Notes under the pieces: model-generated
What the model was told of the DNA's origin: nothing
The model's input: the letters and a program-made list of their open reading frames with translations, nothing else
Database searches by the model: none
Source: Vulcanimicrobiota bacterium
GTDB lineage: Bacteria; Vulcanimicrobiota; Vulcanimicrobiia; Vulcanimicrobiales; Vulcanimicrobiaceae
NCBI GenBank assembly: GCA_027452165.1
Contig: DAIDGX010000023.1
Span: 1 to 64,000 of the forward strand
Direction of reading: 5' to 3'
Length of the DNA: 64,000 nt
Shown here: piece after piece, positions 18,176 through 26,771 of the stretch
Layout of the letters: each line of letters opens with the position of its first letter
How positions within the stretch are numbered: position 1 is the stretch's first letter
Position numbers and translations under genes: made by a program

Positions 18176-19519
18176 CTACGGAGCCACGCCCGTCTCTTCG
18201 CGCACCGGCAAGCCCGCATCCCCGGCGGCGCTCGATTGCGCCCGCCGCGTATAGATGCGAAGTTCGGCGATATCACGCGGGAAGAGCAACTCAAGCGCCC
18301 AGTCGAACGCGACGCGCAAGCGCCGATCGAGCCCCGGTAAGCGCATCAGGTAGTACGAACGCCAAAGGAACCAGGCAAAAAACCCCGTCAGCACCCGATC
18401 TCCGGGAAGTTGCGCAACCGCTTCGCGCGCGCCGAGCGAGGCCATCATGCCAAGCGACGAAAACGCAAACGCGCGCGTCGGTTTACCGCGTAACGTTGCG
18501 ACGATGTTCTCGGCCACGAGCGGCCCCTCGCGAATGGCGTGCTGCGCCGTCGGCGGATAGATGGCGCCACGAGCATCGGGAATCGCGGCACAGTCGCCGA
18601 GCGCCCACACGTTGCTCTGGCCGCGCACGCGACAATCGCTTTCGACGATCACCGCGCCGCGTTTCGTGCGCGGGAGATCGGCCGCCGCGATCGTGGGCGA
18701 AGGAGCCACGCCCGCACTCCACACGATCGTGCGCGTCTCGATCCGCCGCCCGCTCGCGAGCACAAGGCCATCGTCGTCGGCGCGCGCGACGCCGTCGCCG
18801 GTCACGATCTCCACGCCACGCCGGCGTAGCCGCTCGGCCGAATAGCGCCCCATCTTTTCCGGCAATCCGGGCAGCAGAGCGGAGCCACCCTCCACGAGCA
18901 CCACGCGCACGTCGGCAGGATTGACGCGCGGATAGAGGTGCAGCACACTCCGAAACAGCTCGACCAACTCGCCCGCCGCCTCGACCCCGGTGAATCCCCC
19001 GCCGACAACCGTCACCGTGAGCAATCGCGCCCGCAGATGCGGGTCGTCGCTCGCGTCGGCGAGTTCGAGCAGCCAGACCAGCCGATTTCGCAAGATGCCG
19101 GCGTCTTCAAGCGTCTTGAGCGCGAAGACGCGCTCGGCGACCCCGGGCAGACCGAAGGTCGAGGTGGTCGATCCGAGCGCCAGGACGACGTGATCGTAGG
19201 GCAACCGATCGTCGGCTCGCTGCAGTATGTGCCGCAGATCGACGCTGCCCGCGGCCACGTCGAGGGCATGAACGTCGGCGAGCACGAAGCGCGTGCGGCG
19301 CAACTGCGAACGAATCGGCGTCACGACGTGACGCACGTCGAGCGCGCCCGAGCTCACCTCCGGCAACATCGGGGTAAAGAGCGAGAAGTTCTCGCGACTG
19401 ACGAGCACGATATCCGCCTCGTCCGGGCGCAAGAGCTCCTCCAGCCGCCGGGCAACGGCGATGCCAGCAAAGCCGCCGCCGAGGATCAGGATACGCGCAG
19501 CACGGGATGGCACGCTCAT
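18176..19519 (-). CDS. ndh: type II NADH:quinone oxidoreductase
   Basis: Single-subunit, non-proton-pumping NADH dehydrogenase at the inner face of the membrane, 447 residues from the ATG at 19519. The FAD-binding Rossmann motif is ILILGGGFAGIAVARRLEEL. The NADH-binding motif is VTVVGGGFTGVEAAGELVEL, followed by the family's VWALGDCAAIP and YPPTAQHAIREGPLVAENI. The C-terminal amphipathic or hydrophobic part (LTGFFAWFLWRSYYLMRLPG) fits membrane attachment. The frame is open far upstream, but that part overlaps the divergent M50 gene. Only 18 bases separate the two start codons, so the promoters must overlap the coding ends. Confidence 0.92.
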   Translation of the reverse strand: MSVPSRAARILILGGGFAGIAVARRLEELLRPDEADIVLVSRENFSLFTPMLPEVSSGALDVRHVVTPIRSQLRRTRFVLADVHALDVAAGSVDLRHILQRADDRLPYDHVVLALGSTTSTFGLPGVAERVFALKTLEDAGILRNRLVWLLELADASDDPHLRARLLTVTVVGGGFTGVEAAGELVELFRSVLHLYPRVNPADVRVVLVEGGSALLPGLPEKMGRYSAERLRRRGVEIVTGDGVARADDDGLVLASGRRIETRTIVWSAGVAPSPTIAAADLPRTKRGAVIVESDCRVRGQSNVWALGDCAAIPDARGAIYPPTAQHAIREGPLVAENIVATLRGKPTRAFAFSSLGMMASLGAREAVAQLPGDRVLTGFFAWFLWRSYYLMRLPGLDRRLRVAFDWALELLFPRDIAELRIYTRRAQSSAAGDAGLPVREETGVAP

Positions 19520-19537
19520 GTCGAAGAGCCTTCTGCC

Positions 19538-20374
19538 ATGCACGAACCAGGTCCCACGGAGGGCGAGTACCAAGCGCCCGCGACACCGCACGAGCCGACG
19601 CTCGAATCCCCGCCCGGGCGGCTCCGCGCCCGCAAAACCGGCGGTTGGGGAACGCTCGCGGCCGGTGCCGCCGTGGCCCTCGGCAAACTCAAAATTCTGC
19701 TCGCGCTGCTCGGCTCGAGCTGGACGTTCCTGCTGACGATCTGGCTGTACGTCACGATCTTCGGCTGGCAACTCGGGGTCGTGCTCGCGCTTGCAATCGC
19801 GGCGCACGAGTTCGGGCACTACTTCGCCTACAAGGAGTATGGGCTCGCGGTACGAGCGCCCGTCTTCGTGCCCTTCCTCGGCGCGTTCACCGCGGGTGCC
19901 TTGGCGCCCGATCTGGAGCAAGACGCGTACATCGCGCTCGCCGGGCCCGTCACCGGCCTCGTGCTCGCCTTCGCCTGCTTCGGCCTCGGCGTTGCGACGC
20001 ACGAGCGCTTTTGGTTCGCGTGTGCCGACCTCTCCGCGTTTCTGAATCTGTTCAACATGTTGCCGGTGCTGCCGTTTGACGGCGGCCGCGTGATCGGCGC
20101 GATTTGGCCACCGCTGTGGATCGCCGGTATCGCCCTCTTCGTCGCCGCCTCCGTCATGCTGCACGTGCCGATCATCTTCGTCGCGTTCCTCGCGATCTTG
20201 GGCGTTCCGTCGATGTTGAGCGCGTTGCGCGGCGCACCCGATCCACGCGCCGCAACAATGACCCTCGGAGCGCGCGTTCGCGTCGGAACGTGGTACATCG
20301 CCACCTCGCTCGCACTGCTCGTGCTGCTCGGCGTCGCCCAGGCAAACCTTCCCTCCAACGGCGGCATCTGGTGA
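19538..20374 (+). CDS. site-2-protease-like M50 family membrane metalloprotease
   Basis: Intramembrane zinc metallopeptidase, 278 residues with about six membrane segments. The zinc site is HEFGH (H90, E91, H94) in LAIAAHEFGHYFAYKEYG. The second conserved motif is NLFNMLPVLPFDGGRVIG, with the aspartate that completes the zinc site. The N-terminal 40 residues are soluble and Pro/Glu-rich. M50 enzymes of this short type cleave membrane-bound regulators or are housekeeping proteases, and the substrate is unknown. Translation is coupled to the next gene through a GTGA overlap. Confidence 0.85.
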   Translation: MHEPGPTEGEYQAPATPHEPTLESPPGRLRARKTGGWGTLAAGAAVALGKLKILLALLGSSWTFLLTIWLYVTIFGWQLGVVLALAIAAHEFGHYFAYKEYGLAVRAPVFVPFLGAFTAGALAPDLEQDAYIALAGPVTGLVLAFACFGLGVATHERFWFACADLSAFLNLFNMLPVLPFDGGRVIGAIWPPLWIAGIALFVAASVMLHVPIIFVAFLAILGVPSMLSALRGAPDPRAATMTLGARVRVGTWYIATSLALLVLLGVAQANLPSNGGIW

Positions 20375-20928
20375 GCGACGAACGCACGCCCGACTTTGCG
20401 ATGCAGCGAGCGGTCGATATCCTTGCCGGGATCTACGAACGTACGCAACGCGACACCGCGGTTCCGCCGCCACCTGCAGATCGGCCGATCGTCCTCTTTA
20501 CCGAGACGATCGCGTTCGACGTGACGCGAACCACGAAACCCGAGGTCGAGCGTGCGCTCGGCATAGCGTTCAGCTATCCGCAGCGCGGGTGGCACACCTA
20601 TTGCGTCCGCGGTGACGACGGCAACCGGCTCTTCCTCAGTTGCTTCTATAGCGGCGAACGTCTCGCGTCGGCCGAGCTGTACGCACCGAAGGTCGATCGC
20701 GCACCGAAACTTGCACCGCGCGATCTACGCCTACGTTTCGTACCCGGTGAGATCACGATCGGGCAGCCCGTCACGGTACTGCCCGCATACTTCGGCACCG
20801 CGCACGGGTTGCCGGCAAAGCTCGGCCCCTACGCCGAGATGTTCGAAGCCCGCTTCCCCGGCGGCGCCGCCTACGCGATGGGCAACGCCGGCGTCATCGA
20901 ACGCCTCGCCATTTACGTGCTCACCTGA
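20371..20928 (+). CDS. hypothetical protein coupled to the M50 protease
   Basis: Not recognised. The 185-residue soluble protein starts at a GTG overlapping the protease stop (GTGA), so it is almost certainly co-expressed with it. The N-terminus is helical (MQRAVDILAGIYERTQRD). The middle is beta-strand-like with aromatic residues (FSYPQRGWHTYCVRGDDG, then LFLSCFYSGERLASAELYAP). There is no signal peptide and no membrane segment. The coupling suggests a helper or cytoplasmic partner of the protease, which is inference from position only. Confidence 0.6.
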   Translation: MSDERTPDFAMQRAVDILAGIYERTQRDTAVPPPPADRPIVLFTETIAFDVTRTTKPEVERALGIAFSYPQRGWHTYCVRGDDGNRLFLSCFYSGERLASAELYAPKVDRAPKLAPRDLRLRFVPGEITIGQPVTVLPAYFGTAHGLPAKLGPYAEMFEARFPGGAAYAMGNAGVIERLAIYVLT

Positions 20929-20937
20929 CCCCGCGTA

Positions 20938-20965
20938 CCCCGTGTCATCCTGCGGCGACACGGGG
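20938..20965. terminator. bidirectional hairpin between converging genes
   Basis: A perfect 9-base-pair stem (CCCCGTGTC paired with GACACGGGG) with a 10-base loop lies between the stop of the hypothetical protein and the stop of the family-5 binding protein. No T-tract is present. Confidence 0.6.
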
Positions 20966-20977
20966 CACGGCGTGCGG

Positions 20978-22606
20978 TTAGATATCGACGTTCATAAAGT
21001 TATCGAACGGGGTGATCGCGTTGGGATGGAAGTGCTTGATGTCGCTATTGACGGCGTACACATCCACGCGCTGATCGGTGATGATCGAGGGCACTTCTTG
21101 GTAAAACCGATCCACGAACGTCTTCACGTCCGGGTTGCGCTGCACCTGATCGTAATGGGAGTAGAGCGCGGTCATCGCCTTCGAGGCAACCGGATCACAC
21201 CAGCGCAAGTTGTTCTGACCTAGCGGTGGAAAGCTCGCGCAGCTATAGATCGCAGAATAATCACCGATTGCTTCGTTTTGCCAAGCGAAGCTCGTAATAT
21301 CCCATTTGTTACTATAGACGATGCCACCCTCTTGCAGCGGGGCGAAGAACATCGCGATCGGATAGTGTTTCACCGTGAAGTCCACGCCGATCTTCTTCCA
21401 ATTTGCGCGGAGCAACTCGATACCGTCATCCACATCCTGCGTACCCGCGTAGATGGCGTACACGAAGCTGAGCTTCACGCCGTTCTTCTCGCGAATACCG
21501 CCGGGGCCGCGCTTCCAGCCGTCGGCGTCGAGCATGGCGTTCGCCTTTGCCGGGTCGTACGCCACGAGCGGTTCGTTGACCGCGTACGGCGCATCAAGCG
21601 GGGTCGGCGAGTCCGAGAGCTTTCCGAGCCCGTGGTTGATCTTCACCAAGCGTTCTTCGCGATTGTAGGCCAAGCGTAAGGCCTGGCGCACGACCGGGTC
21701 TTTGAGTGCGGGATTCGTCAAATTGAAGTCGAGGTGATCGTAGTAATAGCTGGGCACCTCGATCGTCGAGACGCCGGGGATCGCTTGAACGCGCGCGAGG
21801 TAGTTTCCCGGCACGAGATCCCACATGTCGATCTCGTGGGCTTGGAGTTGCGCGAGCGTCGTATTGCGGTCGGGGATGATCTTGAAGACGATCTTGTCGA
21901 GTTTTGGACGGCCGCGGAAGTAGAGCGGGTTATCGACGAGCACGATCTGCGACCCGCGATCCCAACGTTCGTACTTGAACGGCCCGATGCCGATCGGCAG
22001 GCTGTTATACGGAACGTTGTTGATGTTGGGATATTTTGCCAGAAGATGTTTGGGCAGAATGCACGGATTCGCGCCCGCCGTTGAGAAAAAGGTCTCGATG
22101 AAGGGCGAGTACGGCTTCTTCAAGTGGAATATGACCGTGTACTTGTCGGGCTCGTCGATCTTGGTGATCAGATCCCACCCGGTGCGGCCAACCTCGTTGT
22201 TGGCCGGATTCAGCACGACCTTGGTGGAGAAGACCACGTCGTCGGCGGTGAAGGGCGCGCCGTCCGACCACTTCACACCGTGACGAAGATGGTACGTGAT
22301 ACGCAGGCCATCTTTGCTCACGCCGCCGTTCGCCTGCGTCGGAATCTCGGTCGCGAGCTCGGGATACGGCTTGTTATCCTTGTCCCACTTGACGAGGTAC
22401 GCCATCGTCAGCGACGAGAGGTGGCCGATATCGGCGAACTGCCCGAGATGCGGATTGAGCGTGTTGACGTCGCCGGCGTCCGCGAAGGTGAGGACGTGCG
22501 GATGCGTCCAGCTGTTCGCACGGCCGTCGATGCCGCCGCCGCCGACTTTGGTGCAGCCCGCGGCAAGCATGCCGAGCGCGAGCGCAAGACCAACGAATCG
22601 CTTCAA
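20978..22606 (-). CDS. ABC-type peptide/nickel family (SBP_bac_5) solute-binding lipoprotein
   Basis: Periplasmic binding lipoprotein, 542 residues. The start is TTG at 22606, with GGAG 8 bases upstream, giving a short lipoprotein signal with lipobox LAAGC. Family features are LVKWDKDNKPYPELATEIPT, the YHLRHGVKWSDGAPFTADDV motif typical of oligopeptide/dipeptide binding proteins, and AYNREERLVKINHG. No permease or ATPase genes adjoin it, so it must use a transporter encoded elsewhere. A second, similar protein lies at 59504-61135. The ligand is unknown, and oligopeptides are the default guess. Confidence 0.88.
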   Translation of the reverse strand: MKRFVGLALALGMLAAGCTKVGGGGIDGRANSWTHPHVLTFADAGDVNTLNPHLGQFADIGHLSSLTMAYLVKWDKDNKPYPELATEIPTQANGGVSKDGLRITYHLRHGVKWSDGAPFTADDVVFSTKVVLNPANNEVGRTGWDLITKIDEPDKYTVIFHLKKPYSPFIETFFSTAGANPCILPKHLLAKYPNINNVPYNSLPIGIGPFKYERWDRGSQIVLVDNPLYFRGRPKLDKIVFKIIPDRNTTLAQLQAHEIDMWDLVPGNYLARVQAIPGVSTIEVPSYYYDHLDFNLTNPALKDPVVRQALRLAYNREERLVKINHGLGKLSDSPTPLDAPYAVNEPLVAYDPAKANAMLDADGWKRGPGGIREKNGVKLSFVYAIYAGTQDVDDGIELLRANWKKIGVDFTVKHYPIAMFFAPLQEGGIVYSNKWDITSFAWQNEAIGDYSAIYSCASFPPLGQNNLRWCDPVASKAMTALYSHYDQVQRNPDVKTFVDRFYQEVPSIITDQRVDVYAVNSDIKHFHPNAITPFDNFMNVDI

Positions 22607-22641
22607 GTCGAGTTCTCCCTTGGGTGATGGTGGAACGGCGT

Positions 22642-23805
22642 TTACAGGGCGCCGGCGTCGTCGCCGGGCTCCGCAAGCATGGTTGCGGGGTCGATGCCGC
22701 GCGACGCGCAGAACGCGCGGTAGGCATCCGGCGTAATCTCGGAGGGTTTGATCTCGCTTCGTCCGCCCCAAAACACGTTGGTGTAGGTGAAGTCGATTCC
22801 GGCCTCACGTAGATGTTCGTCGATCGCCGCTTTGTGCGCGAGCACGCGCTCCTTCTCCATTCCGTGCGCAACCGCCATGATGTTCACGTTGCGAAACTCC
22901 GGGCCGCCCTCGCGCCAGTACGCATGCGTGATCACGTAGTGACGCCCCACCTCGCGGCCGGCGTCACTTTCGCGCCCCTCCGGTACGGCCCAATGGAAAA
23001 GCGCGTTGTAGCGCGTCACGCGCTCGTTGTTCGCGGTCGGCTTCACGTGTTCGAGGAAGGTCGAGAAGCGCCCGATCACGCCGCGTTCGGTCAACCCGCG
23101 CGCGACGCGTTCGAATTCATCGAGCGCGACGCCCGCTTCGACGGCGCGCACCTGCCACAGATCGCGTACGATCTCCGCCGGCGCGAACTCACGCTTGAGC
23201 GCCGTAAGCACGCGCCACTCGAGCTCGGAGAGTTCGACGATCGCCGTATTGGTCGGCTCGGCCAGCGTCTCGGCACGCGCGCCCGGCTCCATGCCGCGGC
23301 GGCGCACGTGCCCGACGCCGAGCGCGAAGACCATCTTCGCCGGCATCAAGCGGAAATGTTCGGCCCCGATCTCACCGCGCAATACCTCGGCGTGCTTGCG
23401 CAGCGAGAAGCCCTGCGGCACCTTGAGCGTGGTCCACAAGCGATACGTGCTGCCGGGCGTTACCGCGTCGGTCGAGCGAATCACCACGTGCCCAGAGAAC
23501 GGATCCCGATGGAACAGATGGTCAAATGCGGCGTCGAGACGTTCGTTCGGCACCTGCCAGGCCACGAGCGCGCCGCGCGCGAGGTTGGTTGACATCAGCG
23601 TCTGGCGAACGCGCCGGATCGTACCCGCCTCCAGCATCGCGACGATGCGCTCGAGTACGGTTGCAAGCGGCACGCCGCTACGCTCGGCGATCTCGCCGAA
23701 GGGATCGCGCTGAAAGCCGGAGAGCCGATCCTCGCTCACCGCGAGGATCGCGGCGTTGACGGGGTCGGAAATGGAGACGGGGACGGTCGAAGGATGAAGG
23801 GCCAT
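22642..23805 (-). CDS. double AsnC/Lrp-fold protein resembling fused siroheme decarboxylase AhbA-AhbB
   Basis: A 387-residue protein made of two similar halves, each a winged-helix segment followed by an AsnC-like alpha/beta domain. Half 1 (about 10-165) includes RRVRQTLMSTNLARGALVAW, VPNERLDAAFDHLF and STYRLWTTLKVP. Half 2 (about 195-350) includes LSELEWRVLTALKREF, YNALFHWAVPEG, HYVITHAYWREGGPEFRNVN and IMAVAHGM. These patterns match the AhbA/AhbB/NirDLGH family, which decarboxylates siroheme in the alternative heme or heme d1 pathways. Simple Lrp-type regulators are the other option, but two halves in one chain and the AhbB-like His/Tyr/Trp spacing favour the enzyme family. No other heme gene is nearby. 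Confidence 0.6.
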   Translation of the reverse strand: MALHPSTVPVSISDPVNAAILAVSEDRLSGFQRDPFGEIAERSGVPLATVLERIVAMLEAGTIRRVRQTLMSTNLARGALVAWQVPNERLDAAFDHLFHRDPFSGHVVIRSTDAVTPGSTYRLWTTLKVPQGFSLRKHAEVLRGEIGAEHFRLMPAKMVFALGVGHVRRRGMEPGARAETLAEPTNTAIVELSELEWRVLTALKREFAPAEIVRDLWQVRAVEAGVALDEFERVARGLTERGVIGRFSTFLEHVKPTANNERVTRYNALFHWAVPEGRESDAGREVGRHYVITHAYWREGGPEFRNVNIMAVAHGMEKERVLAHKAAIDEHLREAGIDFTYTNVFWGGRSEIKPSEITPDAYRAFCASRGIDPATMLAEPGDDAGAL

Positions 23806-23854
23806 ACCCTCGCTCCTTTGACGACCGTCCCCGTACGCCCCGCGCGCGGCGCGC

Positions 23855-25351
23855 TTAGAGTTTCAGATCGCTCGTGCCGAGCGCGTAGCTATAGCGCTCC
23901 TCGGCAAGCCGTTCGTTATAGACCGCGGTGATTTGATCGCGCTCCGCCGTAGAGAGCGACGCATTGGCGGTCACGATATCGGTGATCGTTGCCGCACCGA
24001 CCTTATAGCGGGCGGCGGTTGCTTGACTGTTCACCGTCGCGCTTTGGAGTTCAGCGTTCGCCTGCACGAGGCTCGCGCGCGCCGAGATCAGGTTCGCGAG
24101 CGCGCCGCGCACGTCCGATTGTACGGTGAGGCGCGTCTGGGTGAGCGCCGCTTGCGCCTGATCCAGTTGCGACGCCGCGGTTGCGACATTGTAGTTGGTG
24201 AGACCTTGGTCGAAGATCGGCACGCTCACCGTCGCACCGATCGAACCGCTTCCCGAGAACGGCGTTGCAAGTTTGGGCGTCTCGATCAGCGTGCGCGAAC
24301 TGCCGCTGCTCGCATTGAAATCGATCTGCGGGAAGCGCGCGAGCTTCGCGAAGCGCACACCTTCCTTCGACGATTCGAGCGTATGCTCGGCCGCCAGATA
24401 ATCGGGGCGCGCCTGGAGCGCTTCGGCGAGCGACGCCAGATAGTCGAGCGTCTTCATCTGCGGCGGGTTTTTACTCAGCGGCTGCGGGTTGACGGCCGTA
24501 TCGGCGTCGAGCCCGAGGGTGGTGGCAAACGTCGATTCCGCACCGATCTCGGCGCCCTGCGCGGTAATGAGCGCGCCGCGCGCCTGCGCGGTTTGAAACT
24601 GCGCTGCGGCAAGGTCGGAGCGAGCCGCCGCGCCCGTGCGAATCTGCGCGTTCACCACGTTCTCTTCCGCTTCGAACTGCCGCACGAGCGCCGCATCGGC
24701 CTCGACGCTGGCCTTCGCCTGCAGCACGCCGTAATATGCGTTCGCCACGTTGAAGGCGAGCGTCTGCAGATCGCGCACCAGCGTGTCGCGCCCGGCGATA
24801 TCGGCTTCCTTGGCGCTGCGAATGCCAGCGATCACGCGTCCGCCGTCGTAGATCAACTGCGTCACGTTCGCGCGGGCATCTTCGGTGGTCACGTAGGTGC
24901 CGGCCGACGCACTCGACGATCCCGATCCCGACCCTGAACCCGAACCCGACGTTCCGAGCGACCCGTAATTCCGCGTGATCGTCGCGGTGCCGGAGATGTT
25001 CGGAAAGAGCGCGCTCTTCTCGGAGGCGTACTTTGCGGCGATCGCGCGATACTGCGCGCGCTGCGATGCAAAGGCGGGCGATTGCGCGACCGCGATGTCG
25101 ATCGCTTGCGCGAGCGACACGGTAGGCGGCACGCCCGCGTGCGGCTGCTGCCTCGTCATGTCGGGCGCCGGCGTTCCGTACGCGGGATAGGGCACCGGCG
25201 TACCCTGACCGCTCGGCACCGGCGCCGGCGTCATCAGCGGCATCGGCTGCGCTGCGTGCGGCGGCGTCTGCGCGTGCGCGAGTGCCGGAGCGAGCGGGGT
25301 GAGCGCGAGCGCCGCGGCGAGCGCGCGCGCGACGAGCGAGCGATAGGTCAT
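23855..25351 (-). CDS. TolC-family outer-membrane efflux protein
   Basis: Outer-membrane channel of a tripartite efflux or type I secretion system, 498 residues. A cleavable signal (LVARALAAALALTPLAPALAHA) is followed by a Pro/Met/Gln-rich stretch and two OEP repeats with long helices: the first around LAQAIDIAVAQSPAFASQRA, the second around YLASLAEALQARPDYLAAEH. A Gly/Ser run lies near residue 140. The ATG at 25351 overlaps the adaptor stop by one base, so the pair is co-translated. No inner-membrane pump follows, which is unusual. Confidence 0.9.
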   Translation of the reverse strand: MTYRSLVARALAAALALTPLAPALAHAQTPPHAAQPMPLMTPAPVPSGQGTPVPYPAYGTPAPDMTRQQPHAGVPPTVSLAQAIDIAVAQSPAFASQRAQYRAIAAKYASEKSALFPNISGTATITRNYGSLGTSGSGSGSGSGSSSASAGTYVTTEDARANVTQLIYDGGRVIAGIRSAKEADIAGRDTLVRDLQTLAFNVANAYYGVLQAKASVEADAALVRQFEAEENVVNAQIRTGAAARSDLAAAQFQTAQARGALITAQGAEIGAESTFATTLGLDADTAVNPQPLSKNPPQMKTLDYLASLAEALQARPDYLAAEHTLESSKEGVRFAKLARFPQIDFNASSGSSRTLIETPKLATPFSGSGSIGATVSVPIFDQGLTNYNVATAASQLDQAQAALTQTRLTVQSDVRGALANLISARASLVQANAELQSATVNSQATAARYKVGAATITDIVTANASLSTAERDQITAVYNERLAEERYSYALGTSDLKL

Positions 25352-26610
25352 CACTGCGCTCCGGCCGCCTTCTGCGACGCCTGCGGCCCCGCGCTGTCGA
25401 CCGCGACGACGCTACCGTTCTTGAGGGCGTCCGGACGCGTCGTAATCACCTTGGTTCCGGCCTGCACCTTCGGCGAGATCACCTCCGAGAGCGTGTCGGT
25501 TTGGATGCCGATTTTAACCGGAACCTCGAGCGCCTTATTGTCGGGGCCGACCACGTACACGGCACTGCCGCTCTCGACCTGGGCGACGGCCGAACGCGGC
25601 ACGACGATCGTATCATTGTGCCGTTGCTTGACGAGGGTCGCCGTGACGAGCATCCCGCCGCGCAAGATATCGCCGGGATTCGCCATGCGAATACGCGCGA
25701 GATACGAGAGCGTCCCTTGCGTGGGTACCGCGTTGACGGTTGCGATGCGCGCCTTAAAGCTCTTGCCCGGCAGGGAACTCGAGGTGAACGAGACCGTGGC
25801 GCCGGGCTGAACGTAGGCCAAGTCCTCGTCGGGCACGTTGATGTTTACCCAGACGTCGCTCACGCGCGAGATCGCAAGCACCGGCGATTGCGGACCGGCA
25901 AATGCACCGGGATCCATGTTGCGTGCGGTGATCACGCCGTCGTACGGCGCGTAGAGCACGGTCTGCCCGATCTCGGTGCGCAACGTGTTCGCGCTCGCCG
26001 CCGCAGCCTGCGCCGCCGCCTGCGCCGCCTTCACGTTCTGCTCGCTCACGACGTTGTTGCGCATCCCCACCTGCGCGTTGTTGTAGGCGTTCTCCGCTTG
26101 CACGTACGCCGCACGGGCCGCTTCGAGCTGCGACTGCGACACGTACCCTTGCGTGAAGAGTTGCTGATCCTGCGTATAGGTCAACTTCGCGTTCGCAAGC
26201 GCGGCTTGCGCGGTCGCGAGCGCGGCTTGATTCTGCTGCTGCTGCACCGGTAGACCGATCGTCGCCCCCTGCGCCGACGCGCTCTGTTGCGTTGCCTGTG
26301 CTTCGGCCTGCGCGAGTTGCGCTCGCAGCGTCGAATCGTCGATCCGCGCGAGCACCTCTCCGGCACGCACCCGGTCACCCACGTTCACGTAGATCGCCGT
26401 GATCGGTCCGCTTTGTTGAAACGCGAGCGTTGACTGCTCGAGCGGCGCAATCTGTCCATCGAGCGAAAGGTAGGTCGCAATGCTCTGCCGAGCCGCGGTT
26501 GCGACGTCAACGTTGAGTGGCGCCGGGCCTCGCGGCGCGCCGCCTTTTCCGCAGGCGGTGAGGGCGAGCGTCGCCGCGAGCGCGGCGACTGCCAAGCGGT
26601 GGTTCTGCAT
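25351..26610 (-). CDS. RND/HlyD-type periplasmic adaptor lipoprotein
   Basis: Membrane-fusion protein that links an inner-membrane transporter to TolC, 419 residues with lipobox LTACG after a short signal. The order is: beta-barrel and lipoyl half (TYLSLDGQIAPLEQSTLAFQ, then VGDRVRAGEVLARIDDSTLR), a long coiled-coil hairpin rich in Ala and Gln (about 90-210), the second lipoyl half (TVLYAPYDGVITARNMDPGA), the barrel, and the membrane-proximal domain (VVPRSAVAQVESGSAVYVVG). It is the first gene of a minus-strand run with the TolC protein directly behind it. The upstream region has tandem repeats and a palindrome suited to local regulation. Confidence 0.9.
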   Translation of the reverse strand: MQNHRLAVAALAATLALTACGKGGAPRGPAPLNVDVATAARQSIATYLSLDGQIAPLEQSTLAFQQSGPITAIYVNVGDRVRAGEVLARIDDSTLRAQLAQAEAQATQQSASAQGATIGLPVQQQQNQAALATAQAALANAKLTYTQDQQLFTQGYVSQSQLEAARAAYVQAENAYNNAQVGMRNNVVSEQNVKAAQAAAQAAAASANTLRTEIGQTVLYAPYDGVITARNMDPGAFAGPQSPVLAISRVSDVWVNINVPDEDLAYVQPGATVSFTSSSLPGKSFKARIATVNAVPTQGTLSYLARIRMANPGDILRGGMLVTATLVKQRHNDTIVVPRSAVAQVESGSAVYVVGPDNKALEVPVKIGIQTDTLSEVISPKVQAGTKVITTRPDALKNGSVVAVDSAGPQASQKAAGAQ

Positions 26611-26634
26611 GTTGCTCCTATATCGAGGTGGTCG

Positions 26635-26661
26635 CGCGATCCACGCGATCCGCGCGATCCG
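26635..26661. repeat. three tandem 9-bp repeats upstream of the efflux pair
   Basis: CGCGATCCA, CGCGATCCG and CGCGATCCG follow one another without spacers, 25 bases upstream of the adaptor start codon. Spacing close to one helical turn would suit a repeat-binding regulator, but the repeats could also be accidental in GC-rich DNA. Confidence 0.5.
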
Positions 26662-26682
26662 AACGTAGTACGGTCATGGCGG

Positions 26683-26700
26683 CCTAATTGATTCATTAGG
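26683..26700. promoter_or_regulatory. AT-rich palindrome, candidate operator
   Basis: CCTAAT-N6-ATTAGG is a perfect inverted repeat in the gap between the divergent efflux adaptor and thioesterase genes, in a GC-rich setting. It is flanked by two direct copies of GGCGGCC. Size and symmetry suit a TetR- or MarR-type dimer, but no such regulator gene adjoins it. Confidence 0.45.
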
Positions 26701-26771
26701 TTGGCGGCCAATCCTGAGAACCCGCTGTCGGTTCGAGGAGAGGCAGCATTGAGCGCGTATTCTCCGGGGGC

